A stretch of 64,000 bases of DNA from Spinactinospora alkalitolerans (GCF_013408795.1 NZ_JACCCC010000001.1:3224001-3288000); one strand, 5' to 3'. Positions 18,043-26,617 are shown, numbered from the stretch's first letter. The notes: generated by a model from the letters alone, not told the origin. Numbers and translations are program-made.

Positions 18043-18513
18043 TCACTCGAACATCCGGTACACGGCCTCGGCGACGCAGGCCGGGCGCTGGCTGCCCTCC
18101 AGCTCGATGACGGCGTCGATCGTGACCTGGACCCCGCCCTTGGGGAGCTCCTCGTACCTCTTGAGAGCGGCGTTGAGGCGGACGCGGCCGTCGACGGGGA
18201 CCGGGGCGGTGAAGCGGACCTTGTTGAGCCCGTAGTTGACCGCCGTGCTCACACTCCTGACGGTGAGCACCTCGTTCCACATGGGGATGATCAGCGAGAG
18301 GGTCAGGTAGCCGTGGGCGATGGGGCCGCCGAAGGGACTCTCGGCCCTGGCCCGTTCGGGGTCGGTGTGGATCCACTGGTGGTCGCCGGTGGCGTCGGCG
18401 AAGGTGTCGACGCGGTCCTGGGCGATCCGGATCCAGGAGCTGGTGCCGAGGGACTCGCCCTCGAGTTCTTTGAGTTCGGCGAGCGTGCCGAGCGTGGTGG
18501 TGTCGGCGGACAC
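18043..18513 (-). CDS. MaoC-like (R)-enoyl-CoA hydratase/dehydratase
   Basis: This 156-residue single hot-dog-fold hydratase carries the signature hydratase-2 motif: the catalytic Asp/His region FADATGDHQWIHTDPERA (~38-55) followed by SPFGGPIAHGYLTLSL (~59-74). It would hydrate an enoyl-CoA during acid breakdown. It is the third gene of an operon with the amidohydrolase and the SDR dehydrogenase, which would oxidise the resulting 3-hydroxyacyl-CoA. The operon starts at the MarR operator at 20413-20427. Confidence 0.92.
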   Translation of the reverse strand: MSADTTTLGTLAELKELEGESLGTSSWIRIAQDRVDTFADATGDHQWIHTDPERARAESPFGGPIAHGYLTLSLIIPMWNEVLTVRSVSTAVNYGLNKVRFTAPVPVDGRVRLNAALKRYEELPKGGVQVTIDAVIELEGSQRPACVAEAVYRMFE

Positions 18514-18561
18514 GGTTCCTCCAAGCGTGCGGGTGGGTCTGGGGTGCTGCCGCCTGCTGCG

Positions 18562-19452
18562 TCAGCGCCGGATTCCGAGGACCTCGAGCGCGTTGCCCTT
18601 GAGGATCAGGGGGCGGACCTCGTCCTTGATCTCCAGGCCGTCGAAGTCGCGCATCCAGCGGTCGGGCTGGATGACCGGGAAGTCCGAGCCGAAGAGGACC
18701 TTGTGGCGCAGCATCGAGTTGGCGGCGCGGACCAACTGCGGCGGGAAGTACTTGGGGGACCACCCGGACAGGTCGATGTAGACGTTGGACTTGTGTGTCG
18801 CGCTGGAGATCGCGGCGTCCTGCCACGGCACCGACGGGTGGGCCATGATGATCGTCAGCTCGGGGAAGTCGGCCGCGACGTCGTCGAGCAGCATCGGGTC
18901 GGAGTAGCGCAGTTTGATGCCGTGCCCGCCGGGGAGCCCGGCTCCGATCCCGGTCTGGCCTGTGTGGAACAGGGCCGGCACGCCGGCTTCGGCGACGGCC
19001 TCGTAGACGGGGTAGAAGGCGCGGTCGTTGGGCTCGAACCCCTGCAGGCTGGGGTGGAACTTGAAGCCCTTGACGCCGTATTCGTCGACCAGCGTGCGCA
19101 CGCGCCCGGCGGCGGCCCTGCCCTGCCAGGGGTCGACGGAGCCGAAGGGGATCAGCACGTCGTTGTGCCGGGCGGCGCCCTCGGCGATCTCTTCGACGGA
19201 GTTGACGGGGTGGCCGGTGGCGGCGCCCGCATCAACGGTGAACACGATCGCGGCCATGTTGCGGTCGCGGTAGTGCCCGGCGATGGCGTCGAGGGAGGGC
19301 GTGCGCTCCGCGCCGGACTTGAAGTACTTCTCCGACGCCGCCATCAGCTCGTCGTCGAGGGACCTGTGGCCGCAGGCGTCGATTTCGGCGTGGGCGTGGA
19401 CGTCGAGCGCGGTGATGGCGTCGAAGTCGATGCCGTACTCGTACCGGCTCAT
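18562..19452 (-). CDS. Amidohydrolase-2 family hydrolase/decarboxylase
   Basis: This 296-residue metal-dependent TIM-barrel hydrolase is of the ACMSD/4-oxalomesaconate-type group. Metal ligands are suggested by DVHAHAE near residues 17-23, KFHPSLQG, MAHPS, and the final Asp in FGSDFPVIQP. Members act as decarboxylases, C-C hydrolases or lactonases on aromatic breakdown products. The ATG at 19452 overlaps the SDR stop (ATGA), so translation is coupled. Its presence between a hydratase and a dehydrogenase suggests that it releases or opens part of the substrate. Confidence 0.88.
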   Translation of the reverse strand: MSRYEYGIDFDAITALDVHAHAEIDACGHRSLDDELMAASEKYFKSGAERTPSLDAIAGHYRDRNMAAIVFTVDAGAATGHPVNSVEEIAEGAARHNDVLIPFGSVDPWQGRAAAGRVRTLVDEYGVKGFKFHPSLQGFEPNDRAFYPVYEAVAEAGVPALFHTGQTGIGAGLPGGHGIKLRYSDPMLLDDVAADFPELTIIMAHPSVPWQDAAISSATHKSNVYIDLSGWSPKYFPPQLVRAANSMLRHKVLFGSDFPVIQPDRWMRDFDGLEIKDEVRPLILKGNALEVLGIRR

Positions 19453-20360
19453 CGCGCCGTCGCCTCCTCGGGGAGCTCCTCGCCGACCGACTCCAGGTGG
19501 TCGGCGAAGGTGGACGGCCATTCGTCGGCGATCGTCCCGGCGTCCCAGCCGCCGTCGTGGTAGGCCTTGACGGTCATGTCGGGGTGCGACCACAGGGCGA
19601 GGCGGTCGCCCCCGACGCCGACGGCCTGGCCGGTGACGCCGGCGGCCGCGTCGCCGGCCAGGAAGGCCACGGCGCCCGCGGCGTCCTCCGGACCGCCGAA
19701 GCCGAGCTCGCGGCGGGCGAACGGCGGCAGCGGGTCGCCGTTGTCCATGGCCTCGACGTAGGGCTTGAGGAAGGGGACGGTCTCGGTCATCGAGGTGGCC
19801 GCGACCGGGACGACCGCGTTGACGGTGATGTCCGCCCGGCCGAGTTCCATGGCCCAGGTGCGCACCATGCCGAGGATGCCGGCCTTCGCGCCGGCGTAGT
19901 TCGTCTGGCCGAAGTTGCCGCGCTGACCGGCCGGGGAGCCGACGCAGATGATGCGGCCGCCCTCGCCCTGCTCGCGCATCCTGACGGCCGCGGCGCGCAC
20001 GCAGGTGAACGTGCCGCGCATGTGGACGTTGATCACCTCGTCGAAGTCGTCGTCGGTCATCTTCCACAGGACTCTGTCGCGGAGGATGCCGGCGTTGGTG
20101 ACGAGGACGTCGAGGCGGCCGAACCTCTCGACCGCGCCGTCGACCAGGGCCTGCGCGGTCTCCGTGCTCCCGACGGCGCCGACCACCGCGTGGGCGCTTC
20201 CGCCCGCCTCGGTGATCGAGGCGACGGCGGCGTCGGCCGTCTCCCGCCTGATGTCGTTGACGATGACCGATGCGCCGCGGCGGGCGAGTTCGCGGGCGTA
20301 GGCCAGACCGAGGCCCTGGCCGCTGCCGGTGACGATCGCGACCTTGTTGCTGAGATCCAT
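19449..20360 (-). CDS. Short-chain dehydrogenase, 3-hydroxyacyl-CoA dehydrogenase type
   Basis: This 303-residue SDR has the NAD-binding TGSGQGLG motif at ~12-19, NAG in VTNAGI, the catalytic Ser region VGSPAGQRG and YAGAK. The C-terminal extension after ~250 resembles the dehydrogenase domain of peroxisomal multifunctional enzyme type 2, which oxidises (R)-3-hydroxyacyl-CoA. This fits with the MaoC hydratase in the same operon. It is the first gene of the operon, divergent from marR with the shared operator between them. Confidence 0.9.
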   Translation of the reverse strand: MDLSNKVAIVTGSGQGLGLAYARELARRGASVIVNDIRRETADAAVASITEAGGSAHAVVGAVGSTETAQALVDGAVERFGRLDVLVTNAGILRDRVLWKMTDDDFDEVINVHMRGTFTCVRAAAVRMREQGEGGRIICVGSPAGQRGNFGQTNYAGAKAGILGMVRTWAMELGRADITVNAVVPVAATSMTETVPFLKPYVEAMDNGDPLPPFARRELGFGGPEDAAGAVAFLAGDAAAGVTGQAVGVGGDRLALWSHPDMTVKAYHDGGWDAGTIADEWPSTFADHLESVGEELPEEATAR

Positions 20361-20412
20361 GGGAGTCCCTGATGAGCTGGGGAATTGTCCAAATCAGATG
20401 TGAACATATACT

Positions 20413-20427
20413 ATTGACGATGTCAAT
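20413..20427. promoter_or_regulatory. MarR-type operator in the divergent SDR-marR promoter
   Basis: ATTGACGATGTCAAT is an inverted repeat (ATTGAC, three bases, GTCAAT). It contains TTGAC on both strands, so it overlaps -35-like elements for both the SDR operon and marR. A close relative lies upstream of the acyl-CoA dehydrogenase operon at 25331-25345. Confidence 0.7.
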
Positions 20428-20475
20428 GGTTTATGGTTGCTAATCTACTGAGCATCACGAACGGAAGGACGTTGG

Positions 20476-20952
20476 ATGGCCGCGAAGCGTTTGTTGACCG
20501 ACGACATCGGCTTTCTGCTGTCACGAGCGAGCGGTGCGGTGGCGCGGTCTGCGAGCAAGGCGCTGGCGCCGCTGGGGCTGCGGGTCCGCTCCTACTCGGT
20601 CCTGATGCTCGCGGGTGAGGGGACCGCCGGCGTCACCCAGCGGCGCCTTGCCGCCACCATGGGGCTGGACCCCAGCCAGATCGTGGCCCTCGTCGACGAC
20701 CTGGAGACGCGCGGCCTCGTCACCCGCACCCCCGACCCGGCCGACCGCCGCAACAAACTGATCACCGCGACCGACGAGGGCCACCGGGTCCGCGAGGACG
20801 CGCAGCAGCGCGTGGACCAGGCGCACGACGACTACTTCGACCGGGTGCCGCACGAGAGTCTGGACGAGCTCCGACACGCGTTGCGACGGATCGCCTTCCC
20901 CGATGACCTGCCGGTCGGACACGAGTCCGAGCCCTCGACGGCGCCGGAGTGA
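20476..20952 (+). CDS. MarR-family regulator of the acyl-CoA catabolic locus
   Basis: This 158-residue MarR protein has a helix-turn-helix around QRRLAATMGLDPSQIVALVDDLETRGL and the wing PADRRNKLITATDEG. The ATG at 20476 follows GGAAGGA. The gene sits between two minus-strand operons of the same pathway and is divergent from the first. The inverted repeat at 20413-20427 and the related one at 25331-25345 make it the likely repressor of both, probably released by a CoA ester or the acid substrate. Confidence 0.92.
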   Translation: MAAKRLLTDDIGFLLSRASGAVARSASKALAPLGLRVRSYSVLMLAGEGTAGVTQRRLAATMGLDPSQIVALVDDLETRGLVTRTPDPADRRNKLITATDEGHRVREDAQQRVDQAHDDYFDRVPHESLDELRHALRRIAFPDDLPVGHESEPSTAPE

Positions 20953-20962
20953 CGGCCCGTGA

Positions 20963-21014
20963 CGGCCCGGAGCCCCGGGGCGGCCCAGAGGCCGCGCCGC
21001 GGAGCTCCGGGCCG
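20963..21014. terminator. Hairpin terminator between marR and the MHS transporter
   Basis: CGGCCCGGAGC (20963-20973) pairs exactly with GCTCCGGGCCG (21004-21014). It lies between convergent genes ending at 20952 and 21026. Confidence 0.6.
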
Positions 21015-21025
21015 CCGGAGCCGGA

Positions 21026-22348
21026 TCAGAGGCTCTCCGCGGTGAGGTCGTTGTCCTTGCTCTCGCGCGTGGCGAGGATGAAGGCGCCGCTGACCGCGCT
21101 GACGATGACCAGGAACCATACGACGGACATGATGTCCCGCCCGGACGACGCGTACAGCGAGGCCAGGATCAACGGGGTCAGACCGGCGCCGACGAGCGTC
21201 GCGATCTGGTAGCCGAGGGAGGCGCCGGTGTAGCGGGCCTTGGTGCCGAACTGCTCCGAGATGAAGGCCGCCATCGGGCCATAGGTCATGGCGTGGCAGG
21301 TCAGGCCGGTGAAGAAGGCCAGGAAGATGAGCAGCGCGCTCCCGGACGCCAGCCACTGGAGCATCGGGTACAGCAGGACGGCGAAGAGGAGCAGGCCGCT
21401 GACCATGACCGGGCGCCGGCCCAGGGTGTCGGACAGGCGCCCCAGCCCGACGACGGTGAAGATCTGGCTGAAGGAGGCCAGACTGAAGCAGAGCAGCAGC
21501 AGTTGCTGGTCGGATCCCTGGGCCACGCCGTAGGTGATCGCGAACGTCGCGAACAGGACCTGCATCGCGAAGCTTCCGCTGCATCCGAACGCCGTGAGGA
21601 CCAGGTTCTTGGGTCGGCGCAGCACCTGCAGGATCGGCACCGGCGGCTTCTTCTCGGTCGAGCGGGCCATCGCGGCCTTGAAGATCGGGCTCTCCGACAC
21701 GCGGGAGCGGATGAACAGCCCCACGACCAGCAGCAGCACGGAGAGCAGGAACGGGACGCGCCAGCCCCAGGACAGGAACTGCTCCTCTGGCAGCGCGGAG
21801 AAGATCCCCATGATCAGCGTCCCCAGAACCGCGCCGGAGGGGGCTCCGGCGTTGGTGAACGACGCCGCGAATCCGCGCCGTCCCTTCTCGGAGTGCTCCA
21901 GGGACATCAGCGCGGCGCCGCCCCATTCGCCGCCGACGGCGATGCCCTGCCCCATCCTGAGGATGACGAGGATGATCGCCCCCCAAGAGCCGATGACCTC
22001 CGGCGATGGGATGAGGCCGATGAGGAAGGAGGAGACGCCCATCACGGTCATCGAGACGACCAGCATCTTCTTGCGCCCGATGCGGTCACCGAAATGGCCG
22101 AAGACGGCTCCCCCGACGGGGCGGGCGATGTAGCCCGCGGCGAACGTCCCATACGATGCGACCGTCGCGGCCAGCGGGTCGAGGCCGGAGAAGAAGACCG
22201 GCCCGAAGACCAGCGACGCGGCGGTGGCGTAGAGGAGGAAGTCGTAGTACTCGATGGTGCTGCCGAGGTAACTCGACAGGATGACCCGGCGTATCTCTCT
22301 TCTTCGTTGCGTGGCCGGCGTTTCTGCGGCGGCTTCGGCGGCCGTCAT
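21026..22348 (-). CDS. MHS-family MFS metabolite:proton symporter
   Basis: This 440-residue, 12-helix transporter is of the metabolite:H+ symporter group (ShiA/ProP/PcaT-like). Signatures are SSYLGSTIEYYDFLLYATAA in helix 1, ARPVGGAVFGHFGDRIGRKK in loop 2-3, and GQGIAVGGEWGGAAL in helix 4. These carriers import aromatic or aliphatic carboxylates. It is the last gene of the operon with acyl-CoA dehydrogenase and ligase, so it probably imports the acid that the ligase activates. Confidence 0.93.
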   Translation of the reverse strand: MTAAEAAAETPATQRRREIRRVILSSYLGSTIEYYDFLLYATAASLVFGPVFFSGLDPLAATVASYGTFAAGYIARPVGGAVFGHFGDRIGRKKMLVVSMTVMGVSSFLIGLIPSPEVIGSWGAIILVILRMGQGIAVGGEWGGAALMSLEHSEKGRRGFAASFTNAGAPSGAVLGTLIMGIFSALPEEQFLSWGWRVPFLLSVLLLVVGLFIRSRVSESPIFKAAMARSTEKKPPVPILQVLRRPKNLVLTAFGCSGSFAMQVLFATFAITYGVAQGSDQQLLLLCFSLASFSQIFTVVGLGRLSDTLGRRPVMVSGLLLFAVLLYPMLQWLASGSALLIFLAFFTGLTCHAMTYGPMAAFISEQFGTKARYTGASLGYQIATLVGAGLTPLILASLYASSGRDIMSVVWFLVIVSAVSGAFILATRESKDNDLTAESL

Positions 22349-22483
22349 CGGTGCTCCTAGAGGTCAGGGGGATGGCTCCGGCTGCGGCGGAGCGCTGGAC
22401 GGGAGGGCGCGGAGGTGGTTCCCTCTCGTGCGCGCCGGGGATCCGGTGCGGCGGATCACGGGGGGGCGAACGGGCGCGGAGCG

Positions 22484-24007
22484 CTAGTCGGCGTATTTGT
22501 CGCGGAGTTCGTTCTTGCGGATCTTCCCGCTCGCGTTGCGGGGAATTTCGTCCAGAACGACGAACGACTTCGGGATCTTGTACTTGGCGAGGCGCTCCCG
22601 CAGAAAGCCCGCCATGTCCTCCTCGGACAGGGAGACGCCGTCGACGAAGGTGACGGCCGCGCGTCCCACCTCGCCCCATTTCTCATCGGGGACGCCGAAC
22701 ACCGCGCAGCCCGCGATGCCGGGGAGGTCGAGCAGCACGCTCTCGACCTCGGCCGGGTAGATGTTCTCGCCACCGGAGATGATCATGTCCTTCGTCCGGT
22801 CGACGACGGCGACGAAACCGTCCTCGTCGGCGACTCCGACGTCGCCGGATCGGAACCAGCGCCCGTCGGCGAAGGCCTCGGCGGTGGCCTCCGGACGCCG
22901 CCAGTACTCCTTCATGACGTTGGGGCCGCTGATCTGGATCTCGCCCCGTTCCCCGACGCCGGCCGGACCGCCGGCCGAGTCGACCACGCGGACGTCGGTG
23001 AAGAAGTGCGGCACACCGGCGGTCCCGAGCTTCCGCTCGACGTTGCCGGGGGTGAGGATCAGCGCCCCGGGACCGGTCTCGGTGAGGCCGTAGCCCTGGC
23101 ACATCCTGATCCCGCGGTCGGCGTAGGCGCGCAGCGTTCGCCGCGGAACCGGGGCGGCGGCGACCACCACGCGGCGCAGTGAGGACAGGTCCGTCGACTC
23201 CCAGTCCGGATGGGCGCTGAGGGCGTCGTACATCGTCGGCACGCCGAACATGTAGGTGACGCCCTCGCGCTCGATCACGTCCAGGACGCGCTCGGCGTCG
23301 AACCCCTCCTCGATGCGGACGGTGCCGCCCTTGAGCAGGGTCGGCAGCGAGACGAAGTCCAGGGCCGCGGTGTGGAACAGCGGCGCGCAGACCAGCGCCA
23401 CCTCGTCGCCGGCCAGGTCGAGGTCGATGACCGGGTTCAGGACGGCGAACACGATGTTGCCGTGGGTCAGCACGACGCCTTTGGGTCGGCCGGTGGTGCC
23501 GGAGGTGTACATGATGAAGCAGGGATCGTCGTGGGTGACCCGCTCGTCGATCCGCGCCGTGTCGGCGCCCGCGATGACCGCTTCGTAGTCCGGTGCCCCG
23601 GCGTCGGACGCACCGCCGACCACGACCCGCTGACGCGTTCCGGCGCGCTCGGCGGCCGCGACGGCGACCTCGGCCGTCTCGGCGGAGTGGATGAGCACCG
23701 AGGCTCCCGAGTCCTCCAGGCAGAACGCGACCTCGGGGACCGTCAGGCGCGCATTGAGCGGGACGAAGACCGCCCCCAGCAGGCCCGACGCGAAGAGGGC
23801 CTCGAGGTAGGCGGGGTGGTTCGCGCTCAGCAGCGCCACGCGGTCGCCCCTGCCGACGCCGAGTCCGCGCAGCGCGTGGGCCAGGCGCGTCACCCGGTCG
23901 TCGAGCCGGACGTAGGTCCAGCGCTCTTCGCGGAACGCGATCGCGGTCTTCTCGGCTTCCAGGCGGACGCGCCGGTAGGGCCACGACCCCACGCCTTCGT
24001 TCAGCAT
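22484..24007 (-). CDS. Acyl-CoA ligase (AMP-forming)
   Basis: This 507-residue adenylating enzyme would activate a carboxylic acid to its CoA thioester. The P-loop-like motif YTSGTTGRPKG lies near residues 170-180, with YGLTETGP, the hinge SGDVG..DEDGF..VVDRTKDMI and the catalytic Lys in NASGKIRKNEL near the end. It resembles medium/long-chain fatty acid or aromatic acid ligases; the substrate cannot be read from sequence. It starts 30 bases after the acyl-CoA dehydrogenase stop and precedes the transporter. Confidence 0.93.
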   Translation of the reverse strand: MLNEGVGSWPYRRVRLEAEKTAIAFREERWTYVRLDDRVTRLAHALRGLGVGRGDRVALLSANHPAYLEALFASGLLGAVFVPLNARLTVPEVAFCLEDSGASVLIHSAETAEVAVAAAERAGTRQRVVVGGASDAGAPDYEAVIAGADTARIDERVTHDDPCFIMYTSGTTGRPKGVVLTHGNIVFAVLNPVIDLDLAGDEVALVCAPLFHTAALDFVSLPTLLKGGTVRIEEGFDAERVLDVIEREGVTYMFGVPTMYDALSAHPDWESTDLSSLRRVVVAAAPVPRRTLRAYADRGIRMCQGYGLTETGPGALILTPGNVERKLGTAGVPHFFTDVRVVDSAGGPAGVGERGEIQISGPNVMKEYWRRPEATAEAFADGRWFRSGDVGVADEDGFVAVVDRTKDMIISGGENIYPAEVESVLLDLPGIAGCAVFGVPDEKWGEVGRAAVTFVDGVSLSEEDMAGFLRERLAKYKIPKSFVVLDEIPRNASGKIRKNELRDKYAD

Positions 24008-24037
24008 GGCCTGTGTCTCCTAGAGGTAGAGGGCGGT

Positions 24038-25204
24038 CTACTGCCTCGTCAGCCTGCGGCCGATGATCTCCTTCATGACCTCGGTGGTGCCCGCGTAGAG
24101 AGTGCCGCCGCGGCAGTCGAGGTAGTCCCGGGCGACGTCGTACTCCTTCATGAAGCCGTAGCCGCCGTGCAGTTGCAGGCATCGCTGGACGACCTTCTGC
24201 TGCAGTTCGGTCACCCACCACTTGGCCATCGCCGCGTTGGCCTCGTCGAGGTCTCCGGTGGACGCGTCGAGGACGCAGCGGTCGACGAAGACCTGGGCGA
24301 TCTCGATCTCGGTGGCGAGCTCGGCGAGGTAGAAGCGGTTGGCCTGGAAGTCGGCGATGCGCCGGCCGAAGGCCGTGCGGTCGCAGCTATGGCTCAGCGC
24401 CTGCTCGAAGGTGCGCCGCATGGCCGCCATCGCCGTGACCGCCACGCTGAGGCGCTCCTGCGACAGGTTGTGGCGCAGGTAGCCGAATCCCGCGTTCTCC
24501 ACGCCGAGGACGTTGGCCCTGGGCACGCGGGCGTCGTCGAAGACGAGCTCGGCGGTGTCCTGCGCGCTCAGGCCGATCTTGCGCAGTGGGCCGTTGCGGG
24601 TGAAGCCGGGCGTGTCGGCGTCGACGAGGACGAGGCTCATGCCCCGGCGTCCGGCCGCAGGGTCGGTGCGGACCACGACGAGGAAGACGTCGGCGACCAT
24701 GCCGTTGCTGATGAACGTCTTGGCGCCGTTGAGCACGAGGTCGCCGCCGTCCGCGGTCGCCGTGGTGGTGATGGACGCGAGGTCGCTGCCGGCACCGGGT
24801 TCGGTCATCGCGATGGCGCTGATGATCTCCCCGGAGCACAGCGGCGCCAGCCAGCGCCGCTTCTGCCCGTCGTCGGCCAGGGAGACCAGGTACGGCGCCA
24901 CCAGGTCGTTGAATCCGCTGAGGTTCATCGCCACCGAGGTCGCGCCGACTCGGGCGAGCTCCTCGATCAGCACGGCGTTGAACCGGAAGTCGTCGATCCC
25001 GCCGCCGTTGTACTCCTCTTCGGCGCTGATGCCGAGCAGGCCCAGTTCCCCGGCACGGCGGTAGACCCCGCGGTCGACGTGTCCCTGCTCGGCCCACCTC
25101 TCCAGGTGCGGGGCGACCTCGCGTTCGGCGAAGGCCCGCGCGGTCTGGCGGAACACGTCGTGGTCCTCGTCGAAGACCGTCCGTTGCAGGGAGACCGAAT
25201 CCAT
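24038..25204 (-). CDS. Acyl-CoA dehydrogenase
   Basis: This 388-residue flavoprotein would introduce the 2,3 double bond of an acyl-CoA. Motifs seen are AMTEPGAGSDLASITTTA, the FAD region, ERLSVAVTAMAAMRRTFEQAL, and QLHGGYGFMKEYDVARDYLD followed by the catalytic-loop region GGTLYAGTTEVMKEII. The ATG at 25204 has GAGAGGA upstream; a longer reading to 25360 would run through the promoter and operator. It is the first gene of the operon with the ligase and MHS transporter. Confidence 0.93.
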   Translation of the reverse strand: MDSVSLQRTVFDEDHDVFRQTARAFAEREVAPHLERWAEQGHVDRGVYRRAGELGLLGISAEEEYNGGGIDDFRFNAVLIEELARVGATSVAMNLSGFNDLVAPYLVSLADDGQKRRWLAPLCSGEIISAIAMTEPGAGSDLASITTTATADGGDLVLNGAKTFISNGMVADVFLVVVRTDPAAGRRGMSLVLVDADTPGFTRNGPLRKIGLSAQDTAELVFDDARVPRANVLGVENAGFGYLRHNLSQERLSVAVTAMAAMRRTFEQALSHSCDRTAFGRRIADFQANRFYLAELATEIEIAQVFVDRCVLDASTGDLDEANAAMAKWWVTELQQKVVQRCLQLHGGYGFMKEYDVARDYLDCRGGTLYAGTTEVMKEIIGRRLTRQ

Positions 25205-25330
25205 GGCCGTCCTCTCGTACTGCGCGCCGTCCACTCGATCAAGCGCGGTTGGCTCATAGCGACCCGCCGACGCAGGGGCGTGGTGCTCCGCATGCGCCAC
25301 CATGCCGCAGATCACAGTGAAACAGCAACG

Positions 25331-25345
25331 ATTGAATAAGTCAAT
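25331..25345. promoter_or_regulatory. Second MarR-type operator, upstream of the acyl-CoA dehydrogenase operon
   Basis: ATTGAATAAGTCAAT has the same length, outer arms (ATTGA and TCAAT) and placement as the site at 20413-20427. Another half-like CTATTGATGATC lies at 25361-25372. Control by the MarR at 20476 is inferred. Confidence 0.6.
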
Positions 25346-25463
25346 GAAGAGTTTTCTCAACTATTGATGATCGTCCGGTAGGACGGCGATCCGCGAAACA
25401 ACCGTGGACACCGCTCCTGCCGCCGCGAGACCCTGTCCGGATGGTCACGCCCAAGATCCCCCG

Positions 25464-25570
25464 ATGCACCGCGACCTCGGCTTCAACGGCCCGCTCTCCG
25501 AGGAGCGCGCCGACCGGCTGATCCGCACGCTCGGCCCTCTCGCCGGGCGCCGGGTGGTCGACCTCGCCCT
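25464..25570 (+). pseudogene. Truncated N-terminus of a SAM-dependent methyltransferase
   Basis: From ATG 25464 the reading frame gives a typical start of small actinobacterial class-I methyltransferases: LGFNGPLSEERADRLI followed by LGPLAGRRVVDLA. The sequence should then continue into the glycine-rich SAM motif, but after the valine-valine-aspartate-leucine strand it turns into unrelated Arg/Thr-rich text. No continuation is seen in other frames up to 25756. I read this as the stump left by a deletion. Confidence 0.6.
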
Positions 25571-25756
25571 CGTCCGGACCTGGGATCACGCATCCGATCG
25601 GCGGGGAGGGAGCGCGTGCGGCCACACGGACCGAGGGACCGGATCGGAGGTGTCCGTGGTGCCCGCGCCCGCGATCGCCGCCGACGCACCGATGAGTTCG
25701 GGCGCGGTCCGTCGTCTCAACAGGTGCGACCGCATCGATCTCGACGGAGGTAATTC

Positions 25757-26299
25757 ATGGGCAGAATGCTGTACTCGGTCACCATGTCGCTGGACGGCTT
25801 CATCGCCGGCCCGGGCGGGGACATGTCCTGGCTGACCGAGCACCTCGGGCCCAACCCGACGGTGGAGAAGCTCATCGGCGACATCGGCGCCCTCCTCGTC
25901 GGCAACCGCACCTTCGGCGGCGACGACCCGCACAGGGGCACCGACAAGGAGGGCGAGCCGTTCGGCGGCGGATGGAGCGGACCCCAGTTCGTGCTCACCC
26001 ACCACGCCCCGGAGACCCCGGTGCCGGGGGTCACCTTCGTCGGCGACCTCGACAGCGCGGTCGCCGCGGCCAAGGCCGCCGCAGGGGACAAGTACGTCAA
26101 CGTCCTCGGCGCGAGCATCGCTCGGCAGTGCCTCGACGCGGGCGTGCTCGACGAGATCCTCGTGTTCATCGTGCCCGTCCTGCTCGGCGACGGCGTCCGG
26201 CTGTTCGACCGGCCGGGCGGGACCAACATCAGACTCGAACGCCTCAGCCTGACCCAGGCGCCTGGGGCGACGAGCATCTGGCTGCGCGTCGTCGGGTAG
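25757..26299 (+). CDS. Dihydrofolate reductase-like (RibD C-terminal domain) protein
   Basis: This 180-residue protein of the YyaP/RibD-C family opens with LYSVTMSLDGFIAGPGGDMSW and has GALLVGNRTF, FVLTHH, NVLGASIARQCLDAGVLDEI and PVLLGDGVRLFD, all typical of this fold. It likely uses NADPH, but the substrate is unknown; these stand-alone proteins are not proven folate or riboflavin enzymes. The ATG at 25757 has CGGAGG at a good distance. It follows a methyltransferase stump and is ended by a hairpin at 26341-26385. Confidence 0.9.
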   Translation: MGRMLYSVTMSLDGFIAGPGGDMSWLTEHLGPNPTVEKLIGDIGALLVGNRTFGGDDPHRGTDKEGEPFGGGWSGPQFVLTHHAPETPVPGVTFVGDLDSAVAAAKAAAGDKYVNVLGASIARQCLDAGVLDEILVFIVPVLLGDGVRLFDRPGGTNIRLERLSLTQAPGATSIWLRVVG

Positions 26300-26340
26300 C
26301 CGTCGGCCGGGACCTCGGGCTGCAGGGCGGCACGTGCGGA

Positions 26341-26385
26341 CTCCGGTGGGCGCGTCGCTCTCAGCCGACGCCCCGTCCACCGGAG
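26341..26385. terminator. Hairpin terminator after the RibD-like gene
   Basis: CTCCGGTGG (26341-26349) pairs with CCACCGGAG (26377-26385), with further partial pairing of GCGTCG-type bases inside. It ends transcription before the next promoter. Confidence 0.5.
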
Positions 26386-26484
26386 GTCCCCGTGCGCAAA
26401 GGCCCGCCACCGGACCGGAACCGGGCCGCGGCCGGCATCTTCAGGGCGAAAAGGCCCACTGAAACAGCCCGGCGAAATACCGGC

Positions 26485-26513
26485 TTGACAACGCAGTGGA
26501 AAGCGGTTTGAAT
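26485..26513 (+). promoter_or_regulatory. Vegetative-type promoter
   Basis: TTGACA at 26485-26490 is followed after 17 bases by TTGAAT at 26508-26513. This is one of the best -35/-10 pairs in the window. It directs transcription toward the Ddn-hemerythrin gene through a long leader. Confidence 0.6.
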
Positions 26514-26520
26514 TTTCCCG

Positions 26521-26617
26521 TGCCGCGTGGCGTCACCAGGGAGACCGGTGGCGAGTGGGCGGCACCCGACCCCAAGGAGATGATGCCGTCATGACGCACC
26601 TCATGGGAATCGTCTAG
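26521..26617 (+). promoter_or_regulatory. Structured 5' leader with a tiny upstream ORF
   Basis: Just after the promoter, bases 26521-26564 can form a two-part stem. The outer part is TGCCGC with GCGGCA; the inner part is CGTCACC with GGTGGCG around a nine-base loop. AAGGAG at 26574-26579 then precedes ATG at 26591, which encodes an eight-residue peptide (MTHLMGIV) ending at TAG 26615-26617. An overlapping M-M-P-S frame ends in the same ATGA. The layout resembles an attenuator leader, though no known class is recognised. Confidence 0.4.

Noticed and set aside
17371-19563. A 730-codon plus-strand frame
   Set aside because: It is the antisense of the VOC, MaoC and amidohydrolase genes, with no domain recognised.
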